A stretch of 15,966 bases of DNA, taken from the NCBI GenBank assembly GCA_028708105.1, contig JAQVZR010000012.1:1-15966 (forward strand), given 5' to 3'. This stretch comes from Desulfoplanes sp. Its GTDB lineage: Bacteria; Desulfobacterota; Desulfovibrionia; Desulfovibrionales; Desulfomicrobiaceae. The position numbers and the translations under genes are program-made. Position 1 is the stretch's first letter. Each line of letters starts with the position of its first letter. This document shows positions 1-7,645 of this stretch, piece by piece. A model generated the notes under the pieces. That model made no database searches, was not told the DNA's origin, and worked only from the letters and a program-made list of their open reading frames with translations.

Positions 1-304
1 CCTGATAGCCTGCAGAGCCAACAACGATTTCCGGAGCATACCCGGAAGGAAGCATAGAACGGAGTTCTGCAGCCAGTTGGTCCGTAAGCACTCCAATGAC
101 CCGTGGTCTGAATTGTACGGCCTGGCGGGCAAGGAGATGGACATTCTTTGCGCCTGCCAGGCCGATGATCTGAAATTTTTCTGGGTGATTTGCGATGATC
201 TTCAGGGCACTTGTGCCTATGGAACCCGTGCTGCCGAGGATGGTTACGGATCGAGGAAAGTTTTGGCAGGGGACGGGAAGATGCAGAGAGGATATGTATG
301 TCAT
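1..304 (-). CDS. dxr: 1-deoxy-D-xylulose 5-phosphate reductoisomerase, N-terminal part (runs off the left edge)
   Basis: DXR converts 1-deoxy-D-xylulose 5-phosphate to 2-C-methyl-D-erythritol 4-phosphate with NADPH, the first committed step of the cytoplasmic MEP isoprenoid pathway. Only the first 101 residues are in the window. They show the N-terminal Rossmann dinucleotide-binding motif TILGSTGSIG at residues 21-30, followed by a Rossmann-like pattern (LKIIANHPEKFQIIGLAG) typical of the family; the metal site and C-terminal domain lie outside. I chose the ATG at 304 because it is the only usual start codon in frame ahead of the motif; its Shine-Dalgarno match is poor. It follows cdsA after 74 nt on the same strand and is the last visible gene of the rpsB-tsf-pyrH-frr-uppS-cdsA-dxr cluster, where dxr is commonly found. 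It supplies precursor for the undecaprenyl chain made by the neighbouring uppS. Identity is secure, the exact start less so. Confidence 0.93.
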   Translation of the reverse strand, partial: MTYISSLHLPVPCQNFPRSVTILGSTGSIGTSALKIIANHPEKFQIIGLAGAKNVHLLARQAVQFRPRVIGVLTDQLAAELRSMLPSGYAPEIVVGSAGYQ

Positions 305-378
305 GAAGGGCCTGGAGGTGTTGTTGGATTGGAAAGATGATGAAGATTAAAGCGATGAGTGGGGCTGATCGTCCGTTG

Positions 379-1185
379 TTAGTAGAAAAAAGTGTGCAGG
401 CTTGCAGCCAGATAGTAGACTGGGAGTGCGAATAGCAGGCTGTCAATCCGGTCCATAATGCCCCCATGTCCGGGGAGCAGGTGGCCTGAATCCTTGACTC
501 CGGCCCAGCGTTTGAGGGCTGATTCGAAGAAGTCACCCAACTGGGCTGATATATTCAGGAGTATCCCTAAAAGAGCGAACATCCACCAAGGGGCTTTTCC
601 CCAGATGATTCCCATGCTCAGGCAAAGGATGGTTGTAAGGAGCATACCTCCCAGACTCCCGATCCATGTCTTTTTGGGACTTATCTGGGGCCAGATTTTT
701 TTCTTTCCCCACAGACAGCCTGCATAGAATCCACCGGTATCTGTGGCAAAAGCACTAACGAAAACAAACAATATTTCTATGGGGCTAAGGAATCTGAATA
801 ATTGTAGGAGCAATGGCAGATAGATGATGCCGGCCAGTAGCAGTGTCGCATCCGTAAAGGACGCGTCCGAGGGTGAGACACTGTAGTTTTTGAGAAAAAT
901 AAGGGCCATGAAAATAAAAACTAGGCCCAGACCTAAGGGGGCAAGATGCAGCGTGTGGGGCCCAATGCATAGGGAAATGATGGCCGCCATACCTGCTCCC
1001 TGAGCAAGGCTGGTGATCTTTTTTTGCCCTTTCCAGAACATGGTGCAGTATTCATACAGGCCAAGGATGGACACAACAAAAAGCGCTGTGCCCATGATGA
1101 TATCCTGCTGGAAGATGAGCCATATAATACAGGGCATGAGTACAAGGGAGGTGGCCAAACGTTGTTGGTGTGAGGAAAGATTCAT
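379..1185 (-). CDS. cdsA: Phosphatidate cytidylyltransferase (CDP-diacylglycerol synthase)
   Basis: Integral inner-membrane enzyme that makes CDP-diacylglycerol from phosphatidate and CTP, the branch point of phospholipid synthesis. The 268-residue protein is mostly hydrophobic with several transmembrane helices. It ends with the diagnostic CDS signature at residues 222-249, of the form S-x-x-K-R-x4-K-D-x-G-x4-P-G-H-G-G-x2-D-R-x-D, all of whose key residues are present (KRWAGVKDSG, then PGHGGIMDRIDS). Length is normal for the family. The ATG overlaps the uppS stop codon as ATGA (4 nt), implying translational coupling. Its substrate phosphatidate is the product of PlsC, encoded upstream on the same strand at 6814-7524. 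No missing residue or frame problem was seen. Confidence 0.96.
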   Translation of the reverse strand: MNLSSHQQRLATSLVLMPCIIWLIFQQDIIMGTALFVVSILGLYEYCTMFWKGQKKITSLAQGAGMAAIISLCIGPHTLHLAPLGLGLVFIFMALIFLKNYSVSPSDASFTDATLLLAGIIYLPLLLQLFRFLSPIEILFVFVSAFATDTGGFYAGCLWGKKKIWPQISPKKTWIGSLGGMLLTTILCLSMGIIWGKAPWWMFALLGILLNISAQLGDFFESALKRWAGVKDSGHLLPGHGGIMDRIDSLLFALPVYYLAASLHTFFY

Positions 1186-1892
1186 TCGGTGGATTCTCCG
1201 GTTGTGCCAAACCGACGTTTTCGGGTCGCATAATTTTCAATGGCTGCACGGAAATTTTTTGGCGTGAAATCGGGCCATAGGACATCGGTGAAGTAGAGTT
1301 CGCTATAGGCTGATTGAAACAGTAAATAATTACTCAGACGGAATTCTCCGCTTGTTCGTATGATCAGGTCTGGATCAGGCTGGTCTGCAGTATACAGAAA
1401 TTTTTTAAAACGCGCTTCGGTGATGTCTTCGGGAGAAAGCCCCTGGGCGCACAATGCCTGAACGGCTCGTAGAATTTCTGACCGACCTGAATAGTTCAAC
1501 GCCAGATTAAGGACCATGCTGGAGCACGCACGCGTTTTTTTGCACGTATGCGTAATGACCTGGCGGGCTGCCAGGGGGAGTTCAGTTATATCACCCAGGA
1601 TGTTGAGTCGGATGGATTGCTCAAGCAGACTCGGTGTATTCTTTGTGAGGTATTCGCCGAGCAGCTCAAATAGAAAGCCGATCTCACTGGGCGGACGGGA
1701 CCAATTTTCTTTGGAAAAGGTGTATAAGGTCAGGTGTCGGATGCCCATGGAGCGGGCCTCAGTGACGATATCATGAGCAGTATTAGCGCCGGCCTTGTGC
1801 CCGGCGCTCCGCTTGAGACCTTGCCTTTTCGCCCACCGGCCGTTGCCGTCCATGATTATGGCGACATGTTCGGGTAAACGTGGAGTGTCCAG
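1182..1892 (-). CDS. uppS: Isoprenyl (undecaprenyl) diphosphate synthase, probable CTG start
   Basis: Cis-prenyltransferase that elongates farnesyl diphosphate with isopentenyl diphosphate to the C55 carrier lipid for peptidoglycan and O-antigen. The family hallmark HVAIIMDGNGRWA is present; its Asp binds the diphosphate and Mg2+. Further family segments are YTFSKENWSRP and, near the end, RTSGEFRLSN followed by SELYFTD. The first ATG (1853) lies inside the hallmark and would delete the first beta strand, so translation must start earlier. Upstream in frame there is no ATG, GTG or TTG before a stop. A CTG at 1892-1890 sits one base after the frr stop and 7 nt downstream of GGAG (1903-1900). 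That start gives 236 residues, a normal family length, with the catalytic Asp at about 15. The gene overlaps cdsA by 4 nt. Function is certain; the CTG start is inferred. Confidence 0.93.
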   Translation of the reverse strand: MDTPRLPEHVAIIMDGNGRWAKRQGLKRSAGHKAGANTAHDIVTEARSMGIRHLTLYTFSKENWSRPPSEIGFLFELLGEYLTKNTPSLLEQSIRLNILGDITELPLAARQVITHTCKKTRACSSMVLNLALNYSGRSEILRAVQALCAQGLSPEDITEARFKKFLYTADQPDPDLIIRTSGEFRLSNYLLFQSAYSELYFTDVLWPDFTPKNFRAAIENYATRKRRFGTTGESTE

Positions 1893-1893
1893 G

Positions 1894-2448
1894 TTAGATC
1901 TCCATTATTTCTTTTTCTTTTTCAGCAAGAATTCTGTCAGCCTGCTTACTCGCATCATCGGTAATTTTTTGGATCTCATCCTGGGCTTTGTGCATTTCGT
2001 CTTCGTTGATTTCTTTGTCGTTTTTCATCTTTTTTAAGACATCGTTCATTTCCCGACGAACATTGCGCTGCGCGATTTTGGCGTCTTCTGTATATTTTTT
2101 TGCCATTTTGACCAGGTCTTTACGACGCTCTTCCGTAAGGGTGGGTATGGAGATGCGGATAGCTTTCCCGTCGTTTATGGGGGTGAGCCCCAGGTCGGAT
2201 TTGAGGATGGCTTTTTCGATGCTGCTGAATCCGTTGCGGTCCCACGGCTGTATGGAAATGGTCCGGCTATCCGGGATGGACACCGAAGCCAATTGATTGA
2301 TGGGTGTGGGCGTTCCGTAGTAGTCAACCCTGATGTCCTCAACCAGCGTTGAGGACGCCCGTCCCGTGCGCAGTTTGCCGAATTCTTTGATCTGGTTGTC
2401 CAGAGCCCTGTGCAGCCGTGTGGTGCAATCAGCGTAAAAAGATTCCAT
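1894..2448 (-). CDS. frr: Ribosome-recycling factor
   Basis: RRF works with EF-G to split the post-termination ribosome and release mRNA and tRNA. The 184-residue length is typical. The N-terminal coiled-coil part reads [20 protein letters not shown] and leads into the domain II segment with [20 protein letters not shown] and QPWDR. The C-terminal helix is rich in Lys and Glu and carries the segment [25 protein letters not shown] pattern seen in RRFs. The ATG at 2448 has AGGAG about 7 nt upstream and lies 2 nt after the pyrH stop, so the genes are coupled. The last codons (ATG GAG ATC TAA) also provide the GGAG ribosome-binding site for uppS. A complete, ordinary copy. Confidence 0.97.
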   Translation of the reverse strand: MESFYADCTTRLHRALDNQIKEFGKLRTGRASSTLVEDIRVDYYGTPTPINQLASVSIPDSRTISIQPWDRNGFSSIEKAILKSDLGLTPINDGKAIRISIPTLTEERRKDLVKMAKKYTEDAKIAQRNVRREMNDVLKKMKNDKEINEDEMHKAQDEIQKITDDASKQADRILAEKEKEIMEI

Positions 2449-2450
2449 GG

Positions 2451-3170
2451 TTATTCTCCTTGTACTCTTGTTCCAACTGTTTCTCCCAGGACAACTCGCT
2501 TAATGTTCCCCTTGCAGAAGAGGTTGAATACTTCAATGGGCAGGTCGTTGTCCATACATAGTGATATGGCCGCCGAGTCCATGACCTTGAGCCTTTTCTG
2601 CAGCACTTCAATGTAGCTTAGAGAGTCAAACATCGTTGCATTGGGATCTTTTTCCGGGTCCCGGTCGTAGACACCATTGACCCTGGTTGCCTTAAGAATG
2701 GCATTGGTCTTAAGTTCCAGTGCCCGGATGACCGCGGCTGTGTCTGTCGTGAAATATGGAATGCCCGTACCTGCAGCGCAGATAATAACCCGGCCTTTTT
2801 CCAGATGCCTGATCGCTCTGCGGCGGATATAGGGCTCGGCAACTTCACGCATGGTTATAGCCGACAGAACGCGGGTGGGGGTCCCCTGCTTTTCCAGTGC
2901 ATCCTGTACGGCCAGTGCATTCATCACTGTTGCCAGCATGCCCATGTAATCAGCTGAGGATCTGTCCATTCCCTTGGCCGAAGACGATATCCCTCGGAAG
3001 ATATTACCGCCGCCTATGACGATGGCGAGCTGCACGCCCATATGCGCGATGTCGGCCAGTTCCTGACTGATAGAACGAACTATTTCCGGGTCAATACCAA
3101 AACCCTGTTCGCCGGCCAATGCTTCACCACTGAGTTTTAAGAGGATGCGGGGATAGTGGATTTCTGACAT
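2451..3170 (-). CDS. pyrH: Uridylate (UMP) kinase
   Basis: Hexameric cytoplasmic kinase of the amino-acid-kinase fold that phosphorylates UMP to UDP with ATP, feeding all pyrimidine nucleotides. The 239-residue protein has the family segments in order: [12 protein letters not shown] at residues 9-20 (phosphate-binding Lys12), IGGGNIFRG, the UMP-site segment [17 protein letters not shown], and the nucleotide segment with [20 protein letters not shown] followed by VNGVYDRDP. The ATG at 3170 has AAGGAG about 6 nt upstream. It is separated from tsf by 119 nt holding an intrinsic terminator, so pyrH probably depends on read-through or on its own promoter in 3171-3240. No strong promoter is obvious there; a TTGCCT hexamer about 16-17 nt before GTAAACA is the best I see. 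Frr follows after 2 nt. Confidence 0.97.
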   Translation of the reverse strand: MSEIHYPRILLKLSGEALAGEQGFGIDPEIVRSISQELADIAHMGVQLAIVIGGGNIFRGISSSAKGMDRSSADYMGMLATVMNALAVQDALEKQGTPTRVLSAITMREVAEPYIRRRAIRHLEKGRVIICAAGTGIPYFTTDTAAVIRALELKTNAILKATRVNGVYDRDPEKDPNATMFDSLSYIEVLQKRLKVMDSAAISLCMDNDLPIEVFNLFCKGNIKRVVLGETVGTRVQGE

Positions 3171-3240
3171 GAGAACTCCTTACACGAGCATGTTTGTCGC
3201 TGTTTACAGGAAAAATGGTCGGGAGGCAAAAAAAACATAC

Positions 3241-3280
3241 GACACAAAAAAAAGGAGCCTTGAGGCTCCCTTTTTGTGTC
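3241..3280 (-). terminator. Intrinsic terminator after tsf
   Basis: On the minus strand a GGAGCC/GGCTCC stem with a TCAA tetraloop is followed by eight T and then GTGTC. The A-run and GACAC on the other side extend the pairing outward (left arm 3241-3259, right arm 3264-3280 with one unpaired C). It lies 9 nt beyond the tsf stop, between tsf and pyrH. The symmetrical outer part means it could also act on the plus strand, but no plus-strand gene is nearby. Confidence 0.88.
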
Positions 3281-3289
3281 ATAGACGGA

Positions 3290-4162
3290 TTATGCTTCAC
3301 CAAGGGCCATTCGGCAGAAACCGGTGACCTTGATGTTCTCGCCAAGGGCTTTTGAGGTTTCCTTAACGAGTGCCTTGATCGACTTGGAGTCATCCTTGAT
3401 GAATGGCTGTTCTGTCAGGCAGACTTCTTTGTAATATTTATTCAGGCGGCCAATAACGATTTTTTCAGCAATATTTTCTGGTTTGCCTTCTTCTTTGGCC
3501 TGATTCAAATAGATCTCTTTTTCTTTGGCAATGACGTCCTGGGGAAGATCCGCCGGAACGAGGCATGCGGGATTGGTAGCGGCGATCTGCATGGCGATAT
3601 CTTTGGCCGTTACTTTGAGTGCATCTTTTTGTGCGCCAGCCTCGGATTCCGTTTCCAGTGCTACGAGAACTCCGATTTTGCCGTTGGCATGGATGTAGGA
3701 GCCAATAATTCCAGGTCCTTCGACTGCCAGTTTGCAAAAACGACCAAGCTGGGTGTTTTCACCCAGAACAGTGATCAGTTCGTTAACGGTGGGTGTAAAC
3801 TGCGTGGTAAGTTCTTCAGAAAATTCCACTGGAGCTGAAGTAGCAGCCTGATTTTTGTTCAGGTCGTCGGCAATAGACTGAAGTGTTTTCTGGAATTTTT
3901 CATTTTTGGCGACAAAGTCTGTTTCACATTTAAGCTCAATAATGGTGGCTGCAGTGAGGTTGTCAGCGGCTGCGAAACCGATCCAGCCTTCTGAGGTAGC
4001 CCGCCCGGATTTTTTCTGGGCCGTGGCAAGACCTTTTTCCCGTAGATATGCAACGGAGGCTTCTTCATCGCCGTCACATTGTACAAGGGCTTTTTTGCAA
4101 TCCATCATGCCAACGCCTGTTTTTTCACGCAGTGCCTTGACTTGCTGAGCAGTGATACCCAT
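3290..4162 (-). CDS. tsf: Translation elongation factor Ts
   Basis: EF-Ts is the guanine nucleotide exchange factor that regenerates EF-Tu-GTP; its partner tuf is in the same window at 14692. The 290-residue protein begins with the UBA-like domain MGITAQQVKALREKTGVGMM, followed by the DCKKAL segment. The core carries the hallmark TDFVAKN at residues 81-87, whose Asp and Phe insert into EF-Tu near its Mg2+ site. The frame stays open upstream for 42 codons, but ATG 4162 is the true start because the UBA domain begins there and GGAGG lies about 10 nt before it, inside the end of rpsB. The rpsB stop is 2 nt upstream. An intrinsic terminator follows. Ordinary in every respect. Confidence 0.97.
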   Translation of the reverse strand: MGITAQQVKALREKTGVGMMDCKKALVQCDGDEEASVAYLREKGLATAQKKSGRATSEGWIGFAAADNLTAATIIELKCETDFVAKNEKFQKTLQSIADDLNKNQAATSAPVEFSEELTTQFTPTVNELITVLGENTQLGRFCKLAVEGPGIIGSYIHANGKIGVLVALETESEAGAQKDALKVTAKDIAMQIAATNPACLVPADLPQDVIAKEKEIYLNQAKEEGKPENIAEKIVIGRLNKYYKEVCLTEQPFIKDDSKSIKALVKETSKALGENIKVTGFCRMALGEA

Positions 4163-4164
4163 GG

Positions 4165-4947
4165 CTATTTTTCCTCCGTTGCTGCACTTTTTGCTTCCAG
4201 AGCTGCTTCCTGCTGGGCTGCCTTGGCCAACTCGACCTCGGCGTCCTTGTCCATCTCTGCTGCATACTGGTCTTTGCCTTCCAAACACGCGTCGGCGATA
4301 GCGGATGCAAATAGCTTGATAGATCTGATGGCATCGTCATTACCAGGAATGAGGTAGTCGATGGCATCAGGATCACAGTTGGAGTCGACGACTGCGACAA
4401 TGGGAATTCCAAGGGTGCGGCATTCCTTGACCGCAATATCTTCACGGTGAGGATCAATAATGAACGCAGCAGCCGGGAGTTTTTCCATATCCTTGATGCC
4501 GCCGAGGTTCTTATTCAGTTTGTTGACTTCTCGCTGCATGCGCACGATTTCCTTTTTGAGGAATCTGTTGATGCTGCCGTCTTCAAACATGGCTTCAAGA
4601 TTTTTCATGCGGTCAATGCTGCGTTTGATGGTCTGGAAGTTTGTCATGGTGCCGCCGAGCCACCTGTTGGTGACGTAGTACATTCCGGCGCGTTCAGCTT
4701 CGCTTTTGATGACGTCCTGGGCCTGTCGTTTTGTGCCCACGAAAATAATTTTGTCGCCATTTGCTACAACGCTGGCGATGAAATCATGCGCTGTTCTGAA
4801 CATTTTGACAGTCTGCTGGAGATCCATAATATGGATACCCTTGCGAGCGCCGAAGATATATGGGCGCATTTTGGGATTCCAACGTTTGGTCTGATGTCCA
4901 AAATGGACACCTGTTTCCAGCATTTGCTTCATGGTTACGTATGCCAC
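4165..4947 (-). CDS. rpsB: 30S ribosomal protein S2 (GTG start)
   Basis: S2 binds the head-body junction of the 30S subunit. The 260-residue protein opens with [20 protein letters not shown] and continues with [19 protein letters not shown], both typical of bacterial S2; later segments [11 protein letters not shown] and [18 protein letters not shown] also fit. The start is GTG at 4947, four bases after a strong AGGAGG (4957-4952). The next in-frame ATG is 15 nt further on and too far from that site, while an upstream in-frame ATG (4983) falls in the structured leader. The gene is followed after 2 nt by tsf, the standard rpsB-tsf pair. A folded leader just upstream (4970-5026) suggests autoregulation by S2, as known for rpsB in E. 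coli. Confidence 0.96.
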   Translation of the reverse strand: MAYVTMKQMLETGVHFGHQTKRWNPKMRPYIFGARKGIHIMDLQQTVKMFRTAHDFIASVVANGDKIIFVGTKRQAQDVIKSEAERAGMYYVTNRWLGGTMTNFQTIKRSIDRMKNLEAMFEDGSINRFLKKEIVRMQREVNKLNKNLGGIKDMEKLPAAAFIIDPHREDIAVKECRTLGIPIVAVVDSNCDPDAIDYLIPGNDDAIRSIKLFASAIADACLEGKDQYAAEMDKDAEVELAKAAQQEAALEAKSAATEEK

Positions 4948-4969
4948 TTTTCCTCCTGGGTTATTCCTC

Positions 4970-5026
4970 CGTCCGGTTTGCAAAAGTCCTTACCCCCCGA
5001 TGGGGCACCCAGGCTTTTGCCGGACG
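4970..5026 (-). promoter_or_regulatory. Structured rpsB mRNA leader, candidate S2 autoregulatory element
   Basis: Read on the minus strand, CGTCCGG (5026-5020) pairs perfectly with CCGGACG (4976-4970). Next, CAAAAG (5019-5014) pairs with CTTTTG (4986-4981), leaving a CAAA bulge on the 3' side. CCT/AGG can continue the helix, and inside is a hairpin CCCC-ATC-GGGG. Thirteen or more base pairs in nested helices directly before two SD-like motifs (GGAGG, then AGGAGG) are hard to explain by chance. The first GGAGG abuts the closing helix, so folding could affect access to the ribosome. Known for the family: rpsB leaders bind S2 in Gammaproteobacteria. Assignment to S2 here is inference. Confidence 0.62.
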
Positions 5027-5153
5027 TGCGAATTTTAAGTCGGCGATGCATATACGAAATGGAATGAAGAGGCAAGCCCCTTACGGAAGTGTTGCCTGGG
5101 GAGTAACCGACTTCAAATGGGTGTCTATTGTTCTAAATATCAGACGGGTATGC
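5027..5153. other. Remainder of the RNase J-rpsB intergenic region
   Basis: No gene seen. On the minus strand AGGCAA (5096-5091) and TTGCCT (5075-5070) form a 6-bp stem without a T-run, a weak candidate for the end of the RNase J transcript. The same TTGCCT lies 15 nt before TATATG (5054-5049), a poor but possible promoter for the rpsB operon. Confidence 0.3.
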
Positions 5154-6821
5154 TTATTTGTCGTCTTGAGAAATATCAATAACCAGGGGCACGACAATGG
5201 GGTCACGTCCCAAAATTTTCTTGAAAAAACGGCGTAATGACGAACGGATACGCTCTTTAAGTTTTTTTGTATCCCGGGGATCGATATTTTCATAGACGTC
5301 CAGGACTATTTCTTTGGCATCTTCCAGAATATGCGAGAGGTGTTGCTCAAAGATGAATCCTTTGGAGAGTATCTGGGGGCCAAGGACAATGCCCCTATCG
5401 TTGGGATCGACAACCAGTACGACGATGACAAGCCCCTCGCCGCCAAGAATCTGGCGTTCTTTAATGACCGTTTGCCCAACGTCACCGACTCCCTTGCCAT
5501 CCACCAGCAGAGATTCTGCCTTGATGGTTTCTTCGAGACGGATTGAGTCTTTGAAAAAGGTGACAGGTTGTCCGTCTTCGCGGATGATGGTCCGTTCCGG
5601 AGCGACACCGCATTCTCTGGCCAGTTTGGTGTGCATGAGCAGATGCCGGTACTCACCGTGAATGGGTATGAAAAATTTGGGGTGTACGGTATTGAACATG
5701 ATCCTCAGTTCTTCTTTGTGCGCATGTCCCGAGGCATGGATGGCCTGTACTTTTTTGTACAGGACTTCCGCCCCCAGACGGTAAAGATCATTGATAACCT
5801 TGGTGATAGCTTTTGTATTTCCGGGGATGAATCGTGAAGACATGATCACCGTGTCCCCCTGATGAACATTGAGCTGACGATGCTCGCCGCGGGAGAGCCT
5901 GCTCAGGGCTGAAAGGGGTTCACCCTGGGAGCCTGTAAGAATGAGGACCGTTTCGGAATCCTGGAGCCCGGGAAGATCTTCGAGTTCACAGTAATTTTTT
6001 TGTGAAAAATGTAGATGCCCTAATTCTTTGGCGATTTCAATATTGGATGCAATACTTTTCCCGCTGACGGCAACTTTTTTCCCAAATTTTTCGGCCAGGT
6101 CAAAGATTTCCTGAATCCTCTGGATATGGCTGGAAAAGAGGGTGACCAATATTCTGCCCGGTGCGCGTTGGACAATATTATTGAGGGATGCCTTGATTTC
6201 CCGCTCTGTCAGGGCAAAACCTTCTCGTTCGACATTGGTTGAATCCGAACACATCAGAGTAACACCGTCCTGGGAGAAGTCCCTGAAGGCATCCAGGTCT
6301 GTTGCGTGTCCATCCATGGGGTTCCGGTCAATTTTGAAGTCTCCGGTGTGTACTATTTTACCGATAGGGGTCTCAATGCCAAGACCAAATCCTTCGATAA
6401 TAGAATGACAGACTCTGAAGAAGTGGAAAGTGAAGTCTCCGAGTTCAACAGTGTCTCTGCCTTTTACCGGACAAAACGTGGTGGTTTCAGCCAGGCCGTG
6501 CTCTTCAAGTTTGCGGCGGATCAGGGCCAGTGTAAATTCTGAGCTGTACAAGGGAACATTAACCCGTTGCATCAGCCAGGGCAGGGCTCCAATATGATCT
6601 TCATGTCCGTGGGTAAGAACGATCCCTTTGAGTTTTTCCTTGCGTTCAATAATAAAATCCAGACAGGGGATGACCACGTCTACCCCTAAGAGATAATCAT
6701 CGGGAAACATGAGACCACAGTCCACAAGGACCATGGAGTCTGCGGTCTCCAGTGCCATGCAGTTCATCCCGATTTCCCCGAGTCCGCCAAGGGGAGTCAG
6801 GGTAACATACGGTTCAGCCAT
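5154..6821 (-). CDS. rnj: Ribonuclease J (metallo-beta-lactamase/beta-CASP RNase)
   Basis: RNase J is a cytoplasmic zinc-dependent 5'-3' exonuclease and endonuclease in mRNA decay and rRNA maturation. The 555-residue length is typical. The N-terminal part has the GGLGEIGMN segment (residues 12-20) and the metal motif H-x-H-x-D-H at 71-76 (HGHEDHIG), followed later by HTGDFKID. The beta-CASP region includes CSDSTN and ILTGSQGEPLSALSR, and the MBL part closes with HASGHAHKEEL and FIPIHGEYRHL. A C-terminal domain follows. Its ATG overlaps the end of plsC by 8 nt, so the two are co-transcribed and probably coupled. In Desulfovibrio-like bacteria RNase J is thought to act beside RNase E/G enzymes; that part is general knowledge, not seen here. 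Confidence 0.95.
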   Translation of the reverse strand: MAEPYVTLTPLGGLGEIGMNCMALETADSMVLVDCGLMFPDDYLLGVDVVIPCLDFIIERKEKLKGIVLTHGHEDHIGALPWLMQRVNVPLYSSEFTLALIRRKLEEHGLAETTTFCPVKGRDTVELGDFTFHFFRVCHSIIEGFGLGIETPIGKIVHTGDFKIDRNPMDGHATDLDAFRDFSQDGVTLMCSDSTNVEREGFALTEREIKASLNNIVQRAPGRILVTLFSSHIQRIQEIFDLAEKFGKKVAVSGKSIASNIEIAKELGHLHFSQKNYCELEDLPGLQDSETVLILTGSQGEPLSALSRLSRGEHRQLNVHQGDTVIMSSRFIPGNTKAITKVINDLYRLGAEVLYKKVQAIHASGHAHKEELRIMFNTVHPKFFIPIHGEYRHLLMHTKLARECGVAPERTIIREDGQPVTFFKDSIRLEETIKAESLLVDGKGVGDVGQTVIKERQILGGEGLVIVVLVVDPNDRGIVLGPQILSKGFIFEQHLSHILEDAKEIVLDVYENIDPRDTKKLKERIRSSLRRFFKKILGRDPIVVPLVIDISQDDK

Positions 6822-7524
6822 TTTCAGACTCCAAAAGTTGAGTGTTCATCATCGTTCGTAGTTTCTGTTTTACTAATTCTCTATCTTTCAGGGTATAGTT
6901 CCCTTGCATTCCAATGGGGGGCAGAGCAGACACCCGGACTATGCCCGGAGTGATGCGGGAGCTGCCTTTTGACAAAATTTTTCCAGAACCGGCGATGACG
7001 ACAGGTGCAAGGGGCAGCCCTGTTTGGATGGCCATAATGATGGCTCCGGATTTAAAATTACCCAGGGTCTCGTTCCTCGTACCTTCAGGAAATACGAGGA
7101 TGGAATTGGGATTGGACCGCTGTAGGAGAGCTTGCTTTAGCGTTCTTAAAGCTTTCCTGGTGTGACTGCGGTCAACGGGGATACAGCCCAGGCTGCGCAT
7201 CGCTCTTCCCAAAACGGGAATACGAAAGAGCGTGTGCTTGGCCAGAAAACTGATGTTAAAATCTGCGAGAAGGGCAAGAAGGATGGGGATGTCTACCTGG
7301 CTTTGGTGGTTGCAGGCAAAAATATACGTTTGCTCAGGGTTGAGCTTCGCCAGGTCGGCGTGAACGGTGATGCCGCAGGCGCGGATGGCGAATCGGGCCC
7401 AGGCCGAGGCGATTTTGTGGGCTGTTTTACCGGAGGTATCAATATATACCGAAAGAATGAGCAGGCTCCCTCCGAAAATCAGATAGAGGGTAATGACTGT
7501 ATAGACATAGATTGTGTGCAGCAT
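6814..7524 (-). CDS. plsC: 1-acyl-sn-glycerol-3-phosphate acyltransferase
   Basis: PlsC acylates lysophosphatidate to phosphatidate at the inner membrane, producing the substrate for CdsA. From the ATG at 7524 the protein has 236 residues. Residues 5-28 form one hydrophobic N-terminal membrane segment. The acyltransferase motifs follow in order: NHQSQVD at 72-78 (the catalytic H-x4-D), GCIPVDRS at about 113-120, FPEGTRN at 145-151 and a later LPLAPVVIAG. An open frame extends 35 codons upstream to 7629, but it would run through the terminator hairpin at 7606-7644. ATG 7524 has AAGGT 4 nt upstream and starts the usual membrane segment, so I prefer it. The stop overlaps the RNase J start by 8 nt. 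A paralogous acyltransferase of other specificity cannot be excluded. Confidence 0.9.
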   Translation of the reverse strand: MLHTIYVYTVITLYLIFGGSLLILSVYIDTSGKTAHKIASAWARFAIRACGITVHADLAKLNPEQTYIFACNHQSQVDIPILLALLADFNISFLAKHTLFRIPVLGRAMRSLGCIPVDRSHTRKALRTLKQALLQRSNPNSILVFPEGTRNETLGNFKSGAIIMAIQTGLPLAPVVIAGSGKILSKGSSRITPGIVRVSALPPIGMQGNYTLKDRELVKQKLRTMMNTQLLESENG

Positions 7525-7605
7525 GAAGACCTTATGGTTGAGCGTAGAATAATGAACGCAAAATAATAAGGTCATGTATCTAAAAGAGTAGCAAAGCACA
7601 AGGTG

Positions 7606-7644
7606 CAACAAAACGGGACCGTTGTACACGGTCCCGTTTTGTTG
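7606..7644 (-). terminator. Terminator hairpin after the EF-G-like gene
   Basis: A perfect 16-bp inverted repeat (arms 7606-7621 and 7629-7644) with a 7-nt loop starts 1 nt beyond the EF-G-like stop codon. The core is CGGGACCG/CGGTCCCG, flanked by AAAA and TTTT. On the minus strand the GC stem runs into GTTTTGTTG, a short T-rich tail. It separates the EF-G-like gene from plsC, which then needs its own promoter in 7525-7605; none is clear there. Confidence 0.82.
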
Positions 7645-7645
7645 G

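Noticed and set aside
4163..4288. N-terminal extension of EF-Ts in the same frame
   Set aside because: The extension overlaps the end of rpsB in another frame, lacks EF-Ts homology, and a good ribosome-binding site precedes ATG 4162.
4447..5067. Open frame of 206 codons on the plus strand opposite rpsB
   Set aside because: It lies antisense to a certain ribosomal protein gene and to its folded leader; no family features.
7525..7629. N-terminal extension of PlsC reaching into the terminator hairpin
   Set aside because: Translation would begin within the hairpin loop of the preceding gene's terminator, and the family start fits ATG 7524.
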